From: Streptomyces sp. CC208A
Lineage (GTDB): Bacteria; Actinomycetota; Actinomycetes; Streptomycetales; Streptomycetaceae
NCBI RefSeq assembly: GCF_030010625.1
Contig: NZ_JASCXN010000021.1
Coordinates: forward strand, 1 to 64,000
Direction of reading: 5' to 3'
DNA length: 64,000 nucleotides
The first letter of the stretch is position 1; every line of letters begins with the position of its first letter. The position numbers and the translations under genes were made by a program. The notes beneath the pieces are model-generated. The model was not told the DNA's origin, did not search any database, and saw nothing but the letters and a program-made list of their open reading frames with translations. Shown piece after piece: positions 57,701-64,000 of the stretch.

Positions 57701-58351
57701 CAGCGGGGTCTGCTCGCGGCAGTCCGCCTTCTCGGGAGTCGTCAGCACACAGGCCGGCAGCTGCACCAGCTGCAGGCGCTGCGCCCAGCCGCCGCCTACC
57801 TTCGAGGCGAAGCCGGAGTAGTCGACGGTGATGCCGGCCGGGCCGGCGGTGTCGGCTTCCGCGGTCAGCAGGACACCGGTGATGCCGGCCTTGTCGGCCG
57901 TCTTCTGGTCCAGGACCGTGATCCGGGCCGTAGCGGCCGTCGTTCCGGCCCACTTGTCGGCCTTCGACTCGACGGTCACCGGGACGCCACCTGGCGTGGC
58001 CTTGCCCGCCTTGCCCTTGGTGAGCGTGACGGTTGCCTCGCCCCGACCGGGCCAGGCACTCCTCTGCTCCGTCAGGGCCCGCCGGGCCTGCTCCGCGTTG
58101 GCCGCCAGGTCCTGCGCGACCTTCGCCCGGGCCTTCTGCGCCCCCGGCGAGTCGACCGCCTTGACCTTGCTCACCCGCTGCTCGGGCAGCTTCGTGCGCC
58201 CCAGGCCCCCCTTGCCGTCCGTGGCCTGTGCCACCGGCGCCAAACCCACCGGGACCATGAGAGCCAGAGCCAGTGAGTGTACGAGGAGCCGTCTGCGGCC
58301 CCGTCTCTCACCACCAGCCCATTTACTTGTAGTGCCTATGCCAAAAACCAT
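51788..58351 (-). CDS. Secreted RHS/YD-repeat polymorphic toxin 2 with PD-(D/E)XK-like nuclease tip
   Basis: 2187 residues. Signal peptide about 1-42 (basic ERRGRRR, then LLVHSLALALMVPVGLAPVA). N-terminal beta-rich region with SpvB/Tc-like features (SFTWSYGFTMPPAAAGPAPS), long YD-repeat array, RHS core REYDPTLGQFLSVDPLLS ending HPATSSDPTGLRE, then a variable Gly/Ser-rich segment, a hydrophobic stretch (VVNGVGYVIVVGRGVIAVRG) and a C-terminal domain. There, REIDISLGNLYIQVKSG has Asp2117 and Gln2126-x-Lys2128 spaced as in PD-(D/E)XK nucleases, preceded by HVGEMATLIDAVMPG. The toxin is expected to cut nucleic acid in competitor cells. The immunity gene overlaps its stop. The tip is AT-richer than the repeat body, a usual sign of tip exchange. 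Confidence 0.85.
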   Translation of the reverse strand: MVFGIGTTSKWAGGERRGRRRLLVHSLALALMVPVGLAPVAQATDGKGGLGRTKLPEQRVSKVKAVDSPGAQKARAKVAQDLAANAEQARRALTEQRSAWPGRGEATVTLTKGKAGKATPGGVPVTVESKADKWAGTTAATARITVLDQKTADKAGITGVLLTAEADTAGPAGITVDYSGFASKVGGGWAQRLQLVQLPACVLTTPEKADCREQTPLKSANDVREQSVSAQVALPETDSGLSTQLASAASGATVLAVTAAGGGGGQSPSGTGDYSATALSESSSWEAGGSSGSFTWSYGFTMPPAAAGPAPSLSLSYDSGSVDGRTATTNNQGTSVGEGFALSESYIERSYGSCDDDGQTDVFDLCWKYDNARLVLNGSSSRLVKDTATGTWRLEGDDASKVTRSTGAANGDDDGEHWTVTTGNGTKYVFGLDKLDGATTERTNSTWTVPVFGDDSGEPGYSAGSTFANRSLTQAWRWNLDYVEDVHGNASTYWYAKEANYYKKNKATTANASYTRGGYLKEIKYGLRKGALFTDDADAKVTFGYAERCTATDCTSLTKETADNWPDVPFDAICASGDSECLASSPSFFSRKRLTGVNTYSWNATTSAYDAVDSWALTQKYLDGGDIGDTSDQVLTLQSLKRTGKAGTTAITLNPISFTYQMRPNRVDATDDILPLTRPRISTITSETGAITTVTLSSPECVRSQVLGAAEDTNTRSCYPQYWNINGSSNASVDWFHKYRVLAVGISDPAGHNEAVEHAYDYSGAAWHYSDEPFTPKDERTWSDWRGYRQVTVYTGALQTTRSKTVSLYMQGMHGDKKKDGTTKSVTVTPLAQPAVGLATLTDSDQYAGQLREQVVYNGTQPISVTANQPWSKETARQTGVPDSADHVARYVRTKQTTTYTYLTASDTWRRRAVQTTFDDYGMPVTSYDSGLYGTPGDETCTRTWYARNDAAGLTALVSRTRTVGKQCSVADTDLDLPTDSTRRGDVLFDAAIAYDGAATWSATMKPTKGLATWTGRAQGYGTAGAVTWQKTATTVYDTLGRPLSVTDTEDRTTSTAYTPETAGPLTKTIVTDPKGYKSASLLDPRRGQPERVYDANLKKTERAYDALGRLTAVWLPNRNRTAGYSPNRKFAYHLSNAEQSWVSTATLKKDGTTYNTTYAIFDALLRPLQTQSPTPQGGRLLTDTRYNSRGLAYQTHADIFDNTKAPNGTYNRALYGEAPTQTETVFDGAGRATTSTLYVYGAKKWSTSTSYTGDSTATTALQGGSAARTITDIRGQTIETREYAGPDPADTGYGATLGVSYTSTKFTHALDGRQTSITGPDGAQWTYGYDLFGRQTSADDPDKGKSTTVYNALDQAIKTTDSRGQSVLTDYDELGRPVGTWSGTKTDANQLTAYTYDTLLKGLPASSTRYVGGKTGQAYTKSVTAYDSLSRALRSTLQLPASDPFVQAGAQSTLEYSSDYNIDGTLQLTKEPAMGGLPSEVVSYGYDTLGNLTSIGGTTGYLLGVDYSALGQPQQLIMGTADTEEHKKTYVTNTFEEGTGRLTRSHVTDQTHPYMLQDLNYTFDQAGNVTAIADPTTLGGTSSAETQCFAYDGHRRLTDAWTPASRNCSDPRSATSLSGPAPYWTSYTYTQAGQRDTETVHKSSGDTKTTYCYKGSQPHILTGTSTTANCTTPTRSYTYDTAGNTTKRPGKTGTQDLTWSAEGKLTRLTESGKNTDYLYDADGILLIRTTQGGERILYTGATELHLRANGTTWAQRHYASGSLTVAVRSNQTGTNKLTYLAGDHHGTQSLAISADATQAFSKRYTSPFGAERGTLTGTAWPDDKGFLGKTDDKTTGLTHIGAREYDPTLGQFLSVDPLLSTDQHQSLNGYSYANQHPATSSDPTGLRETCGAYGNSCSPRPNSAVSGGNPGSPGNSGSKAPYGGMLGDYDDAPVGSDTVLTSTGTGHAGGGSGETYGSDQPTTDLIEIPQPVLDAILDPDHGYTYKFGMKWCIFGVATEIGCLKGGSVFKEVLIGALKDLSGYTDFMNCVDGSWAGCGWTVVNGVGYVIVVGRGVIAVRGARQVAAVGKLAVGRTFTSSDAHVGEMATLIDAVMPGRVVEVNSMVPMFNGLSREIDISLGNLYIQVKSGNARGLANQIKKTKETTGVTAVGYAPDMPKAALNAAARDGILIAQTPEELLAIIREMG

Positions 58352-58469
58352 CTGCTCAGCTCTCTACTCGTCCAGAAGTGGATACGTCACAAAGTCATCG
58401 CTGCGGCCGTATACGGCCGCAGTGCGGGCAGCAGCGGTACCTCCGCCGCTGCCCGCACACTTGAACCGT

Positions 58470-61043
58470 TCAGTCCCCCACGGTGGTAGTGATCTGGTCG
58501 GAGCCGGCCATCGCCCCGGCCCACACCCGCACTTCCGCGATCCTGGCGGGCAGGTAGTGCTTCCAGGCGCCCGAGGAGAAGCCCTTGCCGAGGGCGAAGT
58601 CACCCGAACCGAGCTTGGCCGTGAACGCCTTGGCGTCGCCGTTCTCCTTGTAGCCGACATAGAGACTGATCGTGCCCGACTGCGCGTCGTGGATACCGGT
58701 CAGACGGACGCTTCCCAGATCGGCCACCTCATCGGACACGACCGAAGAGAGCGTGGTGCCGTCGGCGTTCAGCCGTCCGAAGTGCCACTTACCAGCCAAC
58801 GTGATGCCACCCTCAATGGGATCAACATCCTTGCCAACCATCTCGTACCAGAAGCCCCACGCCGAACCGTCCGCCGAGCGCTGGCCCAGCACCTGACCCA
58901 CATAGGGGTTCTCCGGGCTGGCGTTCTTGGTCACGAGCTTTGCTTCGTCCAGGTCCACCCGCGTGGTGACGGTGAAGGAACCCGTGTCGTCCATCAGGGG
59001 GCCAGGAGCCGTGGCGGCGTCGTCCACACCGTCGAAGACGATCTTTCCGTCCTTCACCGCCGCACCGCCGGACAGGGTCAGCGGCCTGCCGTAGCCCGAG
59101 GTGGAGTCGGGGATCGTGGTCCCGGAAGCACTCTCGGCGGACCAGTGCGCCACCAGCTCGGCTCCCGCGTACCCCTGCGAGATCAGAGCCCGTGCGTCAT
59201 CCGCGACGTTGGTGTCGGTCAGCGCGCGCTGCCAGGCGGACACCTCGTCGATCGTGCCCTTGAACGGTGCGGTACGGGCACCCGCCCAGAGGTGGCGACC
59301 CATGTTGAACGGACCGGTTGCCGACCAGGAACCGGCCACCACCTTCGTTCCCTGCAGCTTTCCGTTGACGTAGAAGCGGACTTCCTTCGTGCCGGGGTCG
59401 TAGCTGCCCGCGAGATGCGTCCACATCCCCACAAGAGGCGCGTCCTTACTGGACACGCTGACGTGCGGCGTGCTGTTGTCGGCGTTCTCCTTGACGCCGA
59501 ACGCCCAGCGGTCCCAGCCGTCCTCGTACCAGAGCAGGAACGGGCTGTACTTCGTGCCGTCCTGCGCGAGGACGGCACCGTCCTGGGCCTTGCTGTCGAG
59601 GCGCACCCACGCCGAGACCGTGTACGCCAGCCCCGTGTTCAGAACAGGCGCGCTGGTCGCCGCGTACGCTCCCGTGCCGTTCAGCAACAACCCCAGATCG
59701 GTCTTCTCTTTCGCCAGCGGCTCGCCCTGGGCGTTACGCGTGACCACCCCGAGCCGTCCGCGGCCGTCACGCACCGCGCCACCGCCCAGCGTCGCGTCCT
59801 GACGTACCCCGCCGCCGCCGAGCGCGCTGTCGAGCGCCACCGGGCCGCTGATCTTGCTGTCCTCGTCGAAGTGCCAGCGGCCTACCGGATCCTCGCCTCT
59901 GGCCACCTTGAAAGCGAGCGTGCTCTCCTTGCCCGGCCGACCGAGGCTGTCCACGGCACGGGCATAGATCGTGTATGTGCCCGATTTCTGGGGGTAGTAG
60001 CTGCCCGTGAAGAGACAGGGCACGCCCGGCTGACACGTGCTGCTCCAGGAAGCCGACTGGCTGAGCCGGTACTGGAAGTTCGTGACGTTGTCGTCAGCGG
60101 CGGCGGGCGCGAACAGGAAGTTGGCCCTGACCCCCGGCCCGCCGGCCCCCTCACAGTCGTTGGTCGGGCACTCGGCGTACGGGCCGCGGATCAGGATCTG
60201 CGGTGCCTTGGGGGCCGTGGAATCGACCTTGAAGTAGCAGAAGCCCGACGTGCTACTGCCCAGGGCGCCCGCCCCACCGTTGTAGTAGGAGTACGTCCAC
60301 GCCTGGTAGCGGTACAGCTTCCCGTCGGTGAGCGCGGACCACCGAAGCGCGGCGAGCTGCCCGTCCCCGATATAGAAGGTCGAAGGCGCTATGGACCCGT
60401 TTCCGGCAGGGGTGTCGCTCCACGTTCCGTCGGCGTTCTTGTGGTCCAGGTCGAAGTAGATCCGCAGCTGGGCCTCGCTTTCACCGCCGGCCTTCGTCTG
60501 CGCGACCGCGTTGAGGGTCGGATTCGGATCGTCCAGCACCGCCGGGTCTGCCTCCGACGTGTTGCATACCGTGCCCGAACCCGCCTTCACTCCCACACTG
60601 GTCGGTTTGTCGGGGAGCCCGACGAAGTCCACCGCGAGAACGGCGTCGTTGCGGAACCGCTTCCAGGCCGAGGTGTCCGTCTCATCGTGCGCCCTCAGCT
60701 GCAGGGTGAGCCGGGAGAAGCTGCCCGCCGCGAAAGCCCGGACAGTCGGCGTGAGATTCTCGTTGGGCTCGGCCGGGTTGTCGTGGAACTCGATGGGAGC
60801 GGTGGGCGAGTCGGGGTCGCACAGGGAGCCCCGGCCGGCCGAGATGTTCCTGTCGACCATCCAGTCGAGTTCCTTGGGCCGCGAGGACCACGTGGTGGCG
60901 GAGGAGATGTTGTCCGTCCGGACCAGATCCACCCAGCGGGGCTCGCACTGGAACGCCCACGGCTCGGTGACCCGGAACGTCGCATCCAGCACGTGCTTGC
61001 CCTTGAGGGCGGCCGGCGAGAACTCGAAGTACAGCCGCTGCAC
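58470..61043 (-). CDS. LamG-domain exoprotein, 3' fragment of a broken gene
   Basis: 857 residues as an open frame. The start (QRLYFEFSPAALKGKHVLDA) lies inside a DNRLRE-like domain, whose beginning is encoded in another frame upstream. Then Ig-like regions and two LamG/concanavalin-like domains: SAWVRLDSKAQDGAVLAQDG, FYVNGKLQGTKVVAGSWSAT, DEVSAWQRALTDTNVADDAR; and DGVDDAATAPGPLMDDTGSF, RIAEVRVWAGAM. Such proteins are secreted and often encoded beside RHS toxins in Streptomyces. There is no signal peptide on this fragment, so it is unlikely to be exported as it stands. Upstream lesions: one base missing in a G run near 61099 and an in-frame TAA at 61379. Confidence 0.7.
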   Translation of the reverse strand: MQRLYFEFSPAALKGKHVLDATFRVTEPWAFQCEPRWVDLVRTDNISSATTWSSRPKELDWMVDRNISAGRGSLCDPDSPTAPIEFHDNPAEPNENLTPTVRAFAAGSFSRLTLQLRAHDETDTSAWKRFRNDAVLAVDFVGLPDKPTSVGVKAGSGTVCNTSEADPAVLDDPNPTLNAVAQTKAGGESEAQLRIYFDLDHKNADGTWSDTPAGNGSIAPSTFYIGDGQLAALRWSALTDGKLYRYQAWTYSYYNGGAGALGSSTSGFCYFKVDSTAPKAPQILIRGPYAECPTNDCEGAGGPGVRANFLFAPAAADDNVTNFQYRLSQSASWSSTCQPGVPCLFTGSYYPQKSGTYTIYARAVDSLGRPGKESTLAFKVARGEDPVGRWHFDEDSKISGPVALDSALGGGGVRQDATLGGGAVRDGRGRLGVVTRNAQGEPLAKEKTDLGLLLNGTGAYAATSAPVLNTGLAYTVSAWVRLDSKAQDGAVLAQDGTKYSPFLLWYEDGWDRWAFGVKENADNSTPHVSVSSKDAPLVGMWTHLAGSYDPGTKEVRFYVNGKLQGTKVVAGSWSATGPFNMGRHLWAGARTAPFKGTIDEVSAWQRALTDTNVADDARALISQGYAGAELVAHWSAESASGTTIPDSTSGYGRPLTLSGGAAVKDGKIVFDGVDDAATAPGPLMDDTGSFTVTTRVDLDEAKLVTKNASPENPYVGQVLGQRSADGSAWGFWYEMVGKDVDPIEGGITLAGKWHFGRLNADGTTLSSVVSDEVADLGSVRLTGIHDAQSGTISLYVGYKENGDAKAFTAKLGSGDFALGKGFSSGAWKHYLPARIAEVRVWAGAMAGSDQITTTVGD

Positions 61044-61104
61044 ATAACCGGGACCGCAGTAGTAGCCGTTCCAGCTGCCGCACTTGCCGACGCCCTGCCC
61101 CGGT

Positions 61105-61375
61105 CCTTGTCGCCGTTGTCCCAGGCATAGGACTTGTAGCCATCGGAACGCAGCAGCGTCCGCGTCGATGCTCCCCAGGTCACCGTGGGATCGATGTACA
61201 GAGGGAAGTGCTCCGCCTCCGTGCCGCGGAGCATGTCCGCGTCCGGCACGACGGACAGCGAGTCGGAAGTGACCTTCACGTCCATCGTCACCACCGTGTC
61301 ACCACTCGACGGCTCCCCACTCGCCAGCTCCCCACCGTCACCACCGGAGGCGGGCTCCGACGACGACGCCGTCAC
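61105..61375 (-). pseudogene. Middle fragment of the broken LamG exoprotein
   Basis: In frame with the upstream fragment after its TAA: DTVVTMDVKVTSDSLSVVPD, then HFPLYIDPTVTWGASTRTLL and YKSYAWDNGDKDRG. After that the frame is lost; adding one G to the GGGG run restores GQGVGKCGSWNGYYCGPGYV and the 3' fragment. GTG 61375 has GGAG 8 bp upstream, so translation could restart, but it would end early after the shift. Confidence 0.65.
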
Positions 61376-61378
61376 CGA

Positions 61379-62212
61379 TTAGGCTCCGAAGGCGGCCGCA
61401 GCAGGGCTCGCCGGAACCTCAGCGGTCTCTACGGCCTCGGGAGCACCCGCCGAGTCCCACATCTGGGCCGGCGGCGCACTGAAGACACGCTTGCCGTCTG
61501 CGTCCACCGCGGCAAGGTCACCGGCCGCCCCCTTGACGACCTTCAGGCCCTCAGCCTTCAGCACGTAGTCGACCTGCTGGAGCTCCGGATTGGCCGCGGC
61601 CTCAGGAGTCTTCACGACAAGAAGGTGACGGAAACCCTCAGTCGAGGCGATCACCCGCAGGTCGACGCCCTCCATGACCTCCCGGTAGACCGCGCTCGAG
61701 CCGTCCAGCTCCGGCACCGGAAGCTTCTCCGGCCAGCCAAGAGCAAGAGAACGGCCGCCCTTCTCGATCCGCACCAGCGGATCGCCCGACCCACCACCAG
61801 AGAACTCCATCTCCACAGCAGACGCCTTGGGCGCGACCGTTCCGTCGGCCCTCCGCTCCAACGTCGCGTCGGGAGCCTGCCACCCGCCACCCGGCGCGGC
61901 GGCACGGACGGGCACGGCGGACTCCTCCAGCGTGAAGCTGTAACCGTCCGGGTTCGCGTAGACCGTCGTACGCTCAGACCGCTCGCCGGTCACCTCGACC
62001 CGGGCACCCGTCTCCTTGGCATCCGCCAGCGCCTGCCGAGCCTCCGTCAACTCCGCCGTGTCCGTCGCGGCCGCGGGCACAGCCGCCGACGCCGCCGACG
62101 CGGCGGTGTCCAGGACCGGCACAGCCGACAGAACCATGACGGCGGCGATGCCTGCCACCACAGAGGGTCTCCCTCTGCCGCGCACGCCGCCCATGGCTCG
62201 TTTCCATCTCAT
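61379..62212 (-). CDS. N-terminal fragment of the LamG exoprotein, with signal peptide
   Basis: 277 residues from ATG 62212, preceded by GGGGACGAG; the GTG at 62224 is an alternative. Signal peptide about 1-38 (PSVVAGIAAVMVLSAVPVLD). The mature part contains TVYANPDGYSFTLEESAVPV, WQAPDATLERRADGTVAPKA and YREVMEGVDLRVIASTEGFR, LLVVKTPEAAANPELQQVDY: the N-terminal domain usually found in front of a DNRLRE domain in secreted RHS or LamG proteins. It stops at TAA 61379 although the same frame continues with related sequence. It may still be secreted as a short product. Confidence 0.65.
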   Translation of the reverse strand: MRWKRAMGGVRGRGRPSVVAGIAAVMVLSAVPVLDTAASAASAAVPAAATDTAELTEARQALADAKETGARVEVTGERSERTTVYANPDGYSFTLEESAVPVRAAAPGGGWQAPDATLERRADGTVAPKASAVEMEFSGGGSGDPLVRIEKGGRSLALGWPEKLPVPELDGSSAVYREVMEGVDLRVIASTEGFRHLLVVKTPEAAANPELQQVDYVLKAEGLKVVKGAAGDLAAVDADGKRVFSAPPAQMWDSAGAPEAVETAEVPASPAAAAFGA

Positions 62213-62327
62213 ACTCGTCCCCACCCCAAAACAATGTCGTTCACGTCATGCCACATGTGTGAAGGGCATACCACCCGGCCACGCCCCACGGAGAAGACCC
62301 ACGCGCGAGGCGGCGTCACCGCGCCGG

Positions 62328-63257
62328 TCACCAGTCGGCGGTACCGATCTGCTTCCGCGCGTCCAGCCCCGTCGCCTTGCCGGGGTAGAGGAACAACCGG
62401 CCGCTGGAAGCCTCGACGCCCACCAGGTCATCGGCCCCGCTTCCGACGAAGGCCCCGCCGGCCAGGTCACGCATGCTGTTCCAGCCCCCGCTGCCGATCT
62501 CGGCACGGGCACTGAGGCCGTTGCCGGTACCCTGGTACCACCAGAGCTTTCCGGTCGAGGTCTCCGCCGCGACGATGTCGCTCTTGCCGTCGGCACCGAG
62601 ATCCATGGCGACCAGATCATGCATGCCGTTCCAGCCGCCGCTGCCGATCTCCACGCGACCACTGCCGCTCGCGATCGATCCGGCGCCGTTGCCCGGGTAG
62701 AGCCAGAGTTTTCCGGTGGAGGTCTCGACTCCGGCGACGTCCGCCTTGCCGTCCCCGGTGAACTCACCGCTCACCAGGTCGCGCATGCCGTTCCAGCCGC
62801 TGGTTCCCATCTCGACCCGGGTCGTCAGCCCCTTGCCCACACTCGGATACAGCCAGAGCTTCCCGGTGGCCTGCTCCACCCCCACGAGGTCCACCTTGCT
62901 GTCCCCGTTGAAGTCACCACCCGCCAGATCGTGCATGCCATTCCAGCCACCCGTGCCGATCTCGACCCGGCCAGCACCCCCATACATCCACAGCTTGCCG
63001 GTGGACCGCTCGACAGCCACCACGTCATCGGCCCTGTCACCGTCGACATCGGCCACCACCACCTCGGCCATGTTCACGCTCGCCGCACTCGCCGCGACCG
63101 CCACGGTGTCAGGACTCCCGACACCGGACACGGACACTGCTCCAGACGCCACGGTGGCAGGCGCCCCCGCGTACACGGCCACCGCCGCACCACCGGCGAC
63201 GAGAGACGCCAGCAGGCCCCTCAAGCCCATCCGGCCACATCTATGTCTTCGAGCCAT
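62328..63257 (-). CDS. Secreted FG-GAP/VCBS repeat protein
   Basis: 309 residues from ATG 63257 (MARRHRCGRMGLRGLLASLV), with a signal peptide of about 36 residues. Five tandem repeats of about 50 residues follow, each with a metal-binding loop of the D-x-D/N-x-D type (VADVDGDRADDVVAVERSTG; GDFNGDSKVDLVGVEQATG; GEFTGDGKADVAGVETSTG) and the strand GKLWLYPS, then RVEIGTGGWNGMHDLAG. This gives a beta-propeller-like surface-binding protein, secreted. It is encoded just upstream of the LamG gene (115 bp) and RHS toxin 2 on the same strand and may belong to the same exoprotein set. Confidence 0.85.
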   Translation of the reverse strand: MARRHRCGRMGLRGLLASLVAGGAAVAVYAGAPATVASGAVSVSGVGSPDTVAVAASAASVNMAEVVVADVDGDRADDVVAVERSTGKLWMYGGAGRVEIGTGGWNGMHDLAGGDFNGDSKVDLVGVEQATGKLWLYPSVGKGLTTRVEMGTSGWNGMRDLVSGEFTGDGKADVAGVETSTGKLWLYPGNGAGSIASGSGRVEIGSGGWNGMHDLVAMDLGADGKSDIVAAETSTGKLWWYQGTGNGLSARAEIGSGGWNSMRDLAGGAFVGSGADDLVGVEASSGRLFLYPGKATGLDARKQIGTADW

Positions 63258-63766
63258 ACCGCACTCCGTTCCCGCACTACAGAAGAGGAAATCAAGCCAA
63301 CACAAGGAGGGCTACAAACGTGCGACCCCACCACCAACCAGCAGGCCCGTCAAGGAATAGATGATCAATCAGTCAGGTCCAGGCCCGCCGAGGAGAAGCT
63401 ACTCACTTCCGAGATCTCGGGAACTTGCGCCGCAAGCTCGGTAATTCCCTTGCAGTGAGCAGGAGTTGACGAATGATGCAAGTTCCGCCGAGGCCGAGAG
63501 CCGACGAGCAAGCCGACCTCACCCCCTCACGCGCGAGGTCGGCCGGTCGAGGCGATCCGTTCCTCCTGCCCACTCCGGAAGATGCCGGATGAGGCCCTCG
63601 CGTATTGCTGCGGCCGCAGTCGGTTTCCACGATTCCGGAGCCCCCTCTACCCCTGCCCGGAATTGAACGAGCATCCCTCCGGCCCTACCAAGCGCAAGCC
63701 CAGCCCAGAGAGACGCACAAGATCCATGAATTGCTCACAAGATAAACCATGTGTCACTATGCAGGC
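63258..63766. promoter_or_regulatory. 509-bp divergent spacer; candidate antitoxin promoter at its right end
   Basis: No gene supported. TTGCTC (63731-63736) and CACTAT (63755-63760) with an 18-bp gap resemble a promoter whose start would fall just before the antitoxin ATG at 63767. The promoter of the FG-GAP gene must lie at the left end but is not evident. Confidence 0.35.
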
Positions 63767-64000
63767 ATGGTTGAGATCGCCATCAGCGCAGCCCGCTCCC
63801 AGCTCGGCGACCTGGTCCGCCGCGCCGCCCACGGCCGCGAGACCATCGCCCTCACCGACCACGGTCACGTGGCCGCCCTCCTCGTCTCGCCCCAGGTGAT
63901 AGAGGATCTGGAAGACGCCCTTGCGGTGGCCGACTACCAGCTGAGGAAGGAGCGGGGCGAGCTGGGGTCGGGCATCCCGCACGAGGAGGTCGGCAGGATG
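63767..64000 (+). CDS. Phd/YefM-type antitoxin (3' end outside window)
   Basis: The first 78 residues are present and the frame is open to the window edge. EIAISAARSQLGDLVRRAAH, GRETIALTDHGHVAALLVSP and QVIEDLEDALAVADYQLRKE match the Phd/YefM fold: an N-terminal DNA-binding dimer that autoregulates, and a C-terminal toxin-neutralising helix. A RelE/ParE- or Doc/VapC-type toxin gene should follow outside the window. ATG at 63767 with GCAGG close upstream and a promoter-like pair immediately before it. Confidence 0.8.
   Translation, partial: MVEIAISAARSQLGDLVRRAAHGRETIALTDHGHVAALLVSPQVIEDLEDALAVADYQLRKERGELGSGIPHEEVGRM

Noticed and set aside
57828-61130. 1100-codon plus-strand open frame opposite toxin 2 and the LamG gene
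   Set aside because: Antisense shadow; no start signal and no domain, while the minus strand shows a signal peptide, RHS and LamG motifs.
20221-61381. Genetic-code reassignment or programmed stop readthrough to explain the in-frame stops
   Set aside because: One stop is TAG and the other TAA with an added frameshift; no structured element follows either stop, and normal genes here end with TAG, TAA and TGA. Mutation or sequence error is simpler.

Overview
The window is high-GC actinobacterial chromosome, almost certainly Streptomyces. Evidence: mycothiol S-conjugate amidase, many GTG and one TTG start, DUF397 plus XRE regulator pairs, a histidase with the Cys-Ser-Gly cofactor triad, an acyl-CoA carboxylase epsilon subunit, and a core gene order that I recall from the S. 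coelicolor mca to deoC region (recollection, not a search).

Layout. 0-13.2 kb, core: the end of a chorismate synthase gene, mca, a DUF4307 protein, greA, ilvA, a block of 22/23-bp tandem repeats, a MarR regulator, a sigma-region-4-like/membrane protein pair, a DUF1059 protein, a trans-sulfuration enzyme, msrA, an L,D-transpeptidase lipoprotein, a tiny LAxTG surface protein and hutH. 13.4-25.4 kb, accessory block: an RHS/YD-repeat toxin-like protein with candidate immunity genes, a DUF3237 protein, an XRE/DUF397 pair, small hypotheticals, a GH114-like lipoprotein and an HTH protein. 25.4-48.5 kb, core: GAF-GGDEF protein, enoyl-CoA hydratase, adenylate cyclase, birA, the acyl-CoA carboxylase genes (pccB, epsilon, biotinylated alpha) with maf between them, a DeoR regulator, an Lpd-like quinone reductase, a GGCT-like protein, purine nucleoside phosphorylase, a phosphosugar mutase, a sortase with a surface protein, deoC and two aldehyde dehydrogenase genes. 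48.6-63.8 kb, second accessory block: a three-gene small-protein operon with an XRE regulator, then a second RHS toxin with immunity gene, a broken LamG exoprotein, an FG-GAP exoprotein, and at the edge a Phd/YefM antitoxin.

How the parts fit. BirA biotinylates the carboxylase alpha chain encoded 4 kb away; alpha, beta and epsilon form a propionyl/acyl-CoA carboxylase. PNP, the phosphosugar mutase, DeoC and the aldehyde dehydrogenases form a plausible route from (deoxy)nucleosides to glyceraldehyde-3-P and acetate. An identical 12-bp palindrome, CTACGCGCGTAG, sits in front of both the PNP gene and deoC, and a DeoR-family gene lies nearby, so a shared operator is a good hypothesis.

Most unusual content: two different secreted RHS polymorphic-toxin loci, each with a GTGA-overlapping candidate immunity gene. 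The first is cut by an in-frame amber codon just after its signal peptide. The second ends in a PD-(D/E)XK-like nuclease domain and lies next to a LamG exoprotein gene broken by an ochre codon and a one-base frameshift. I see no tRNA, rRNA, CRISPR array or insertion sequence.
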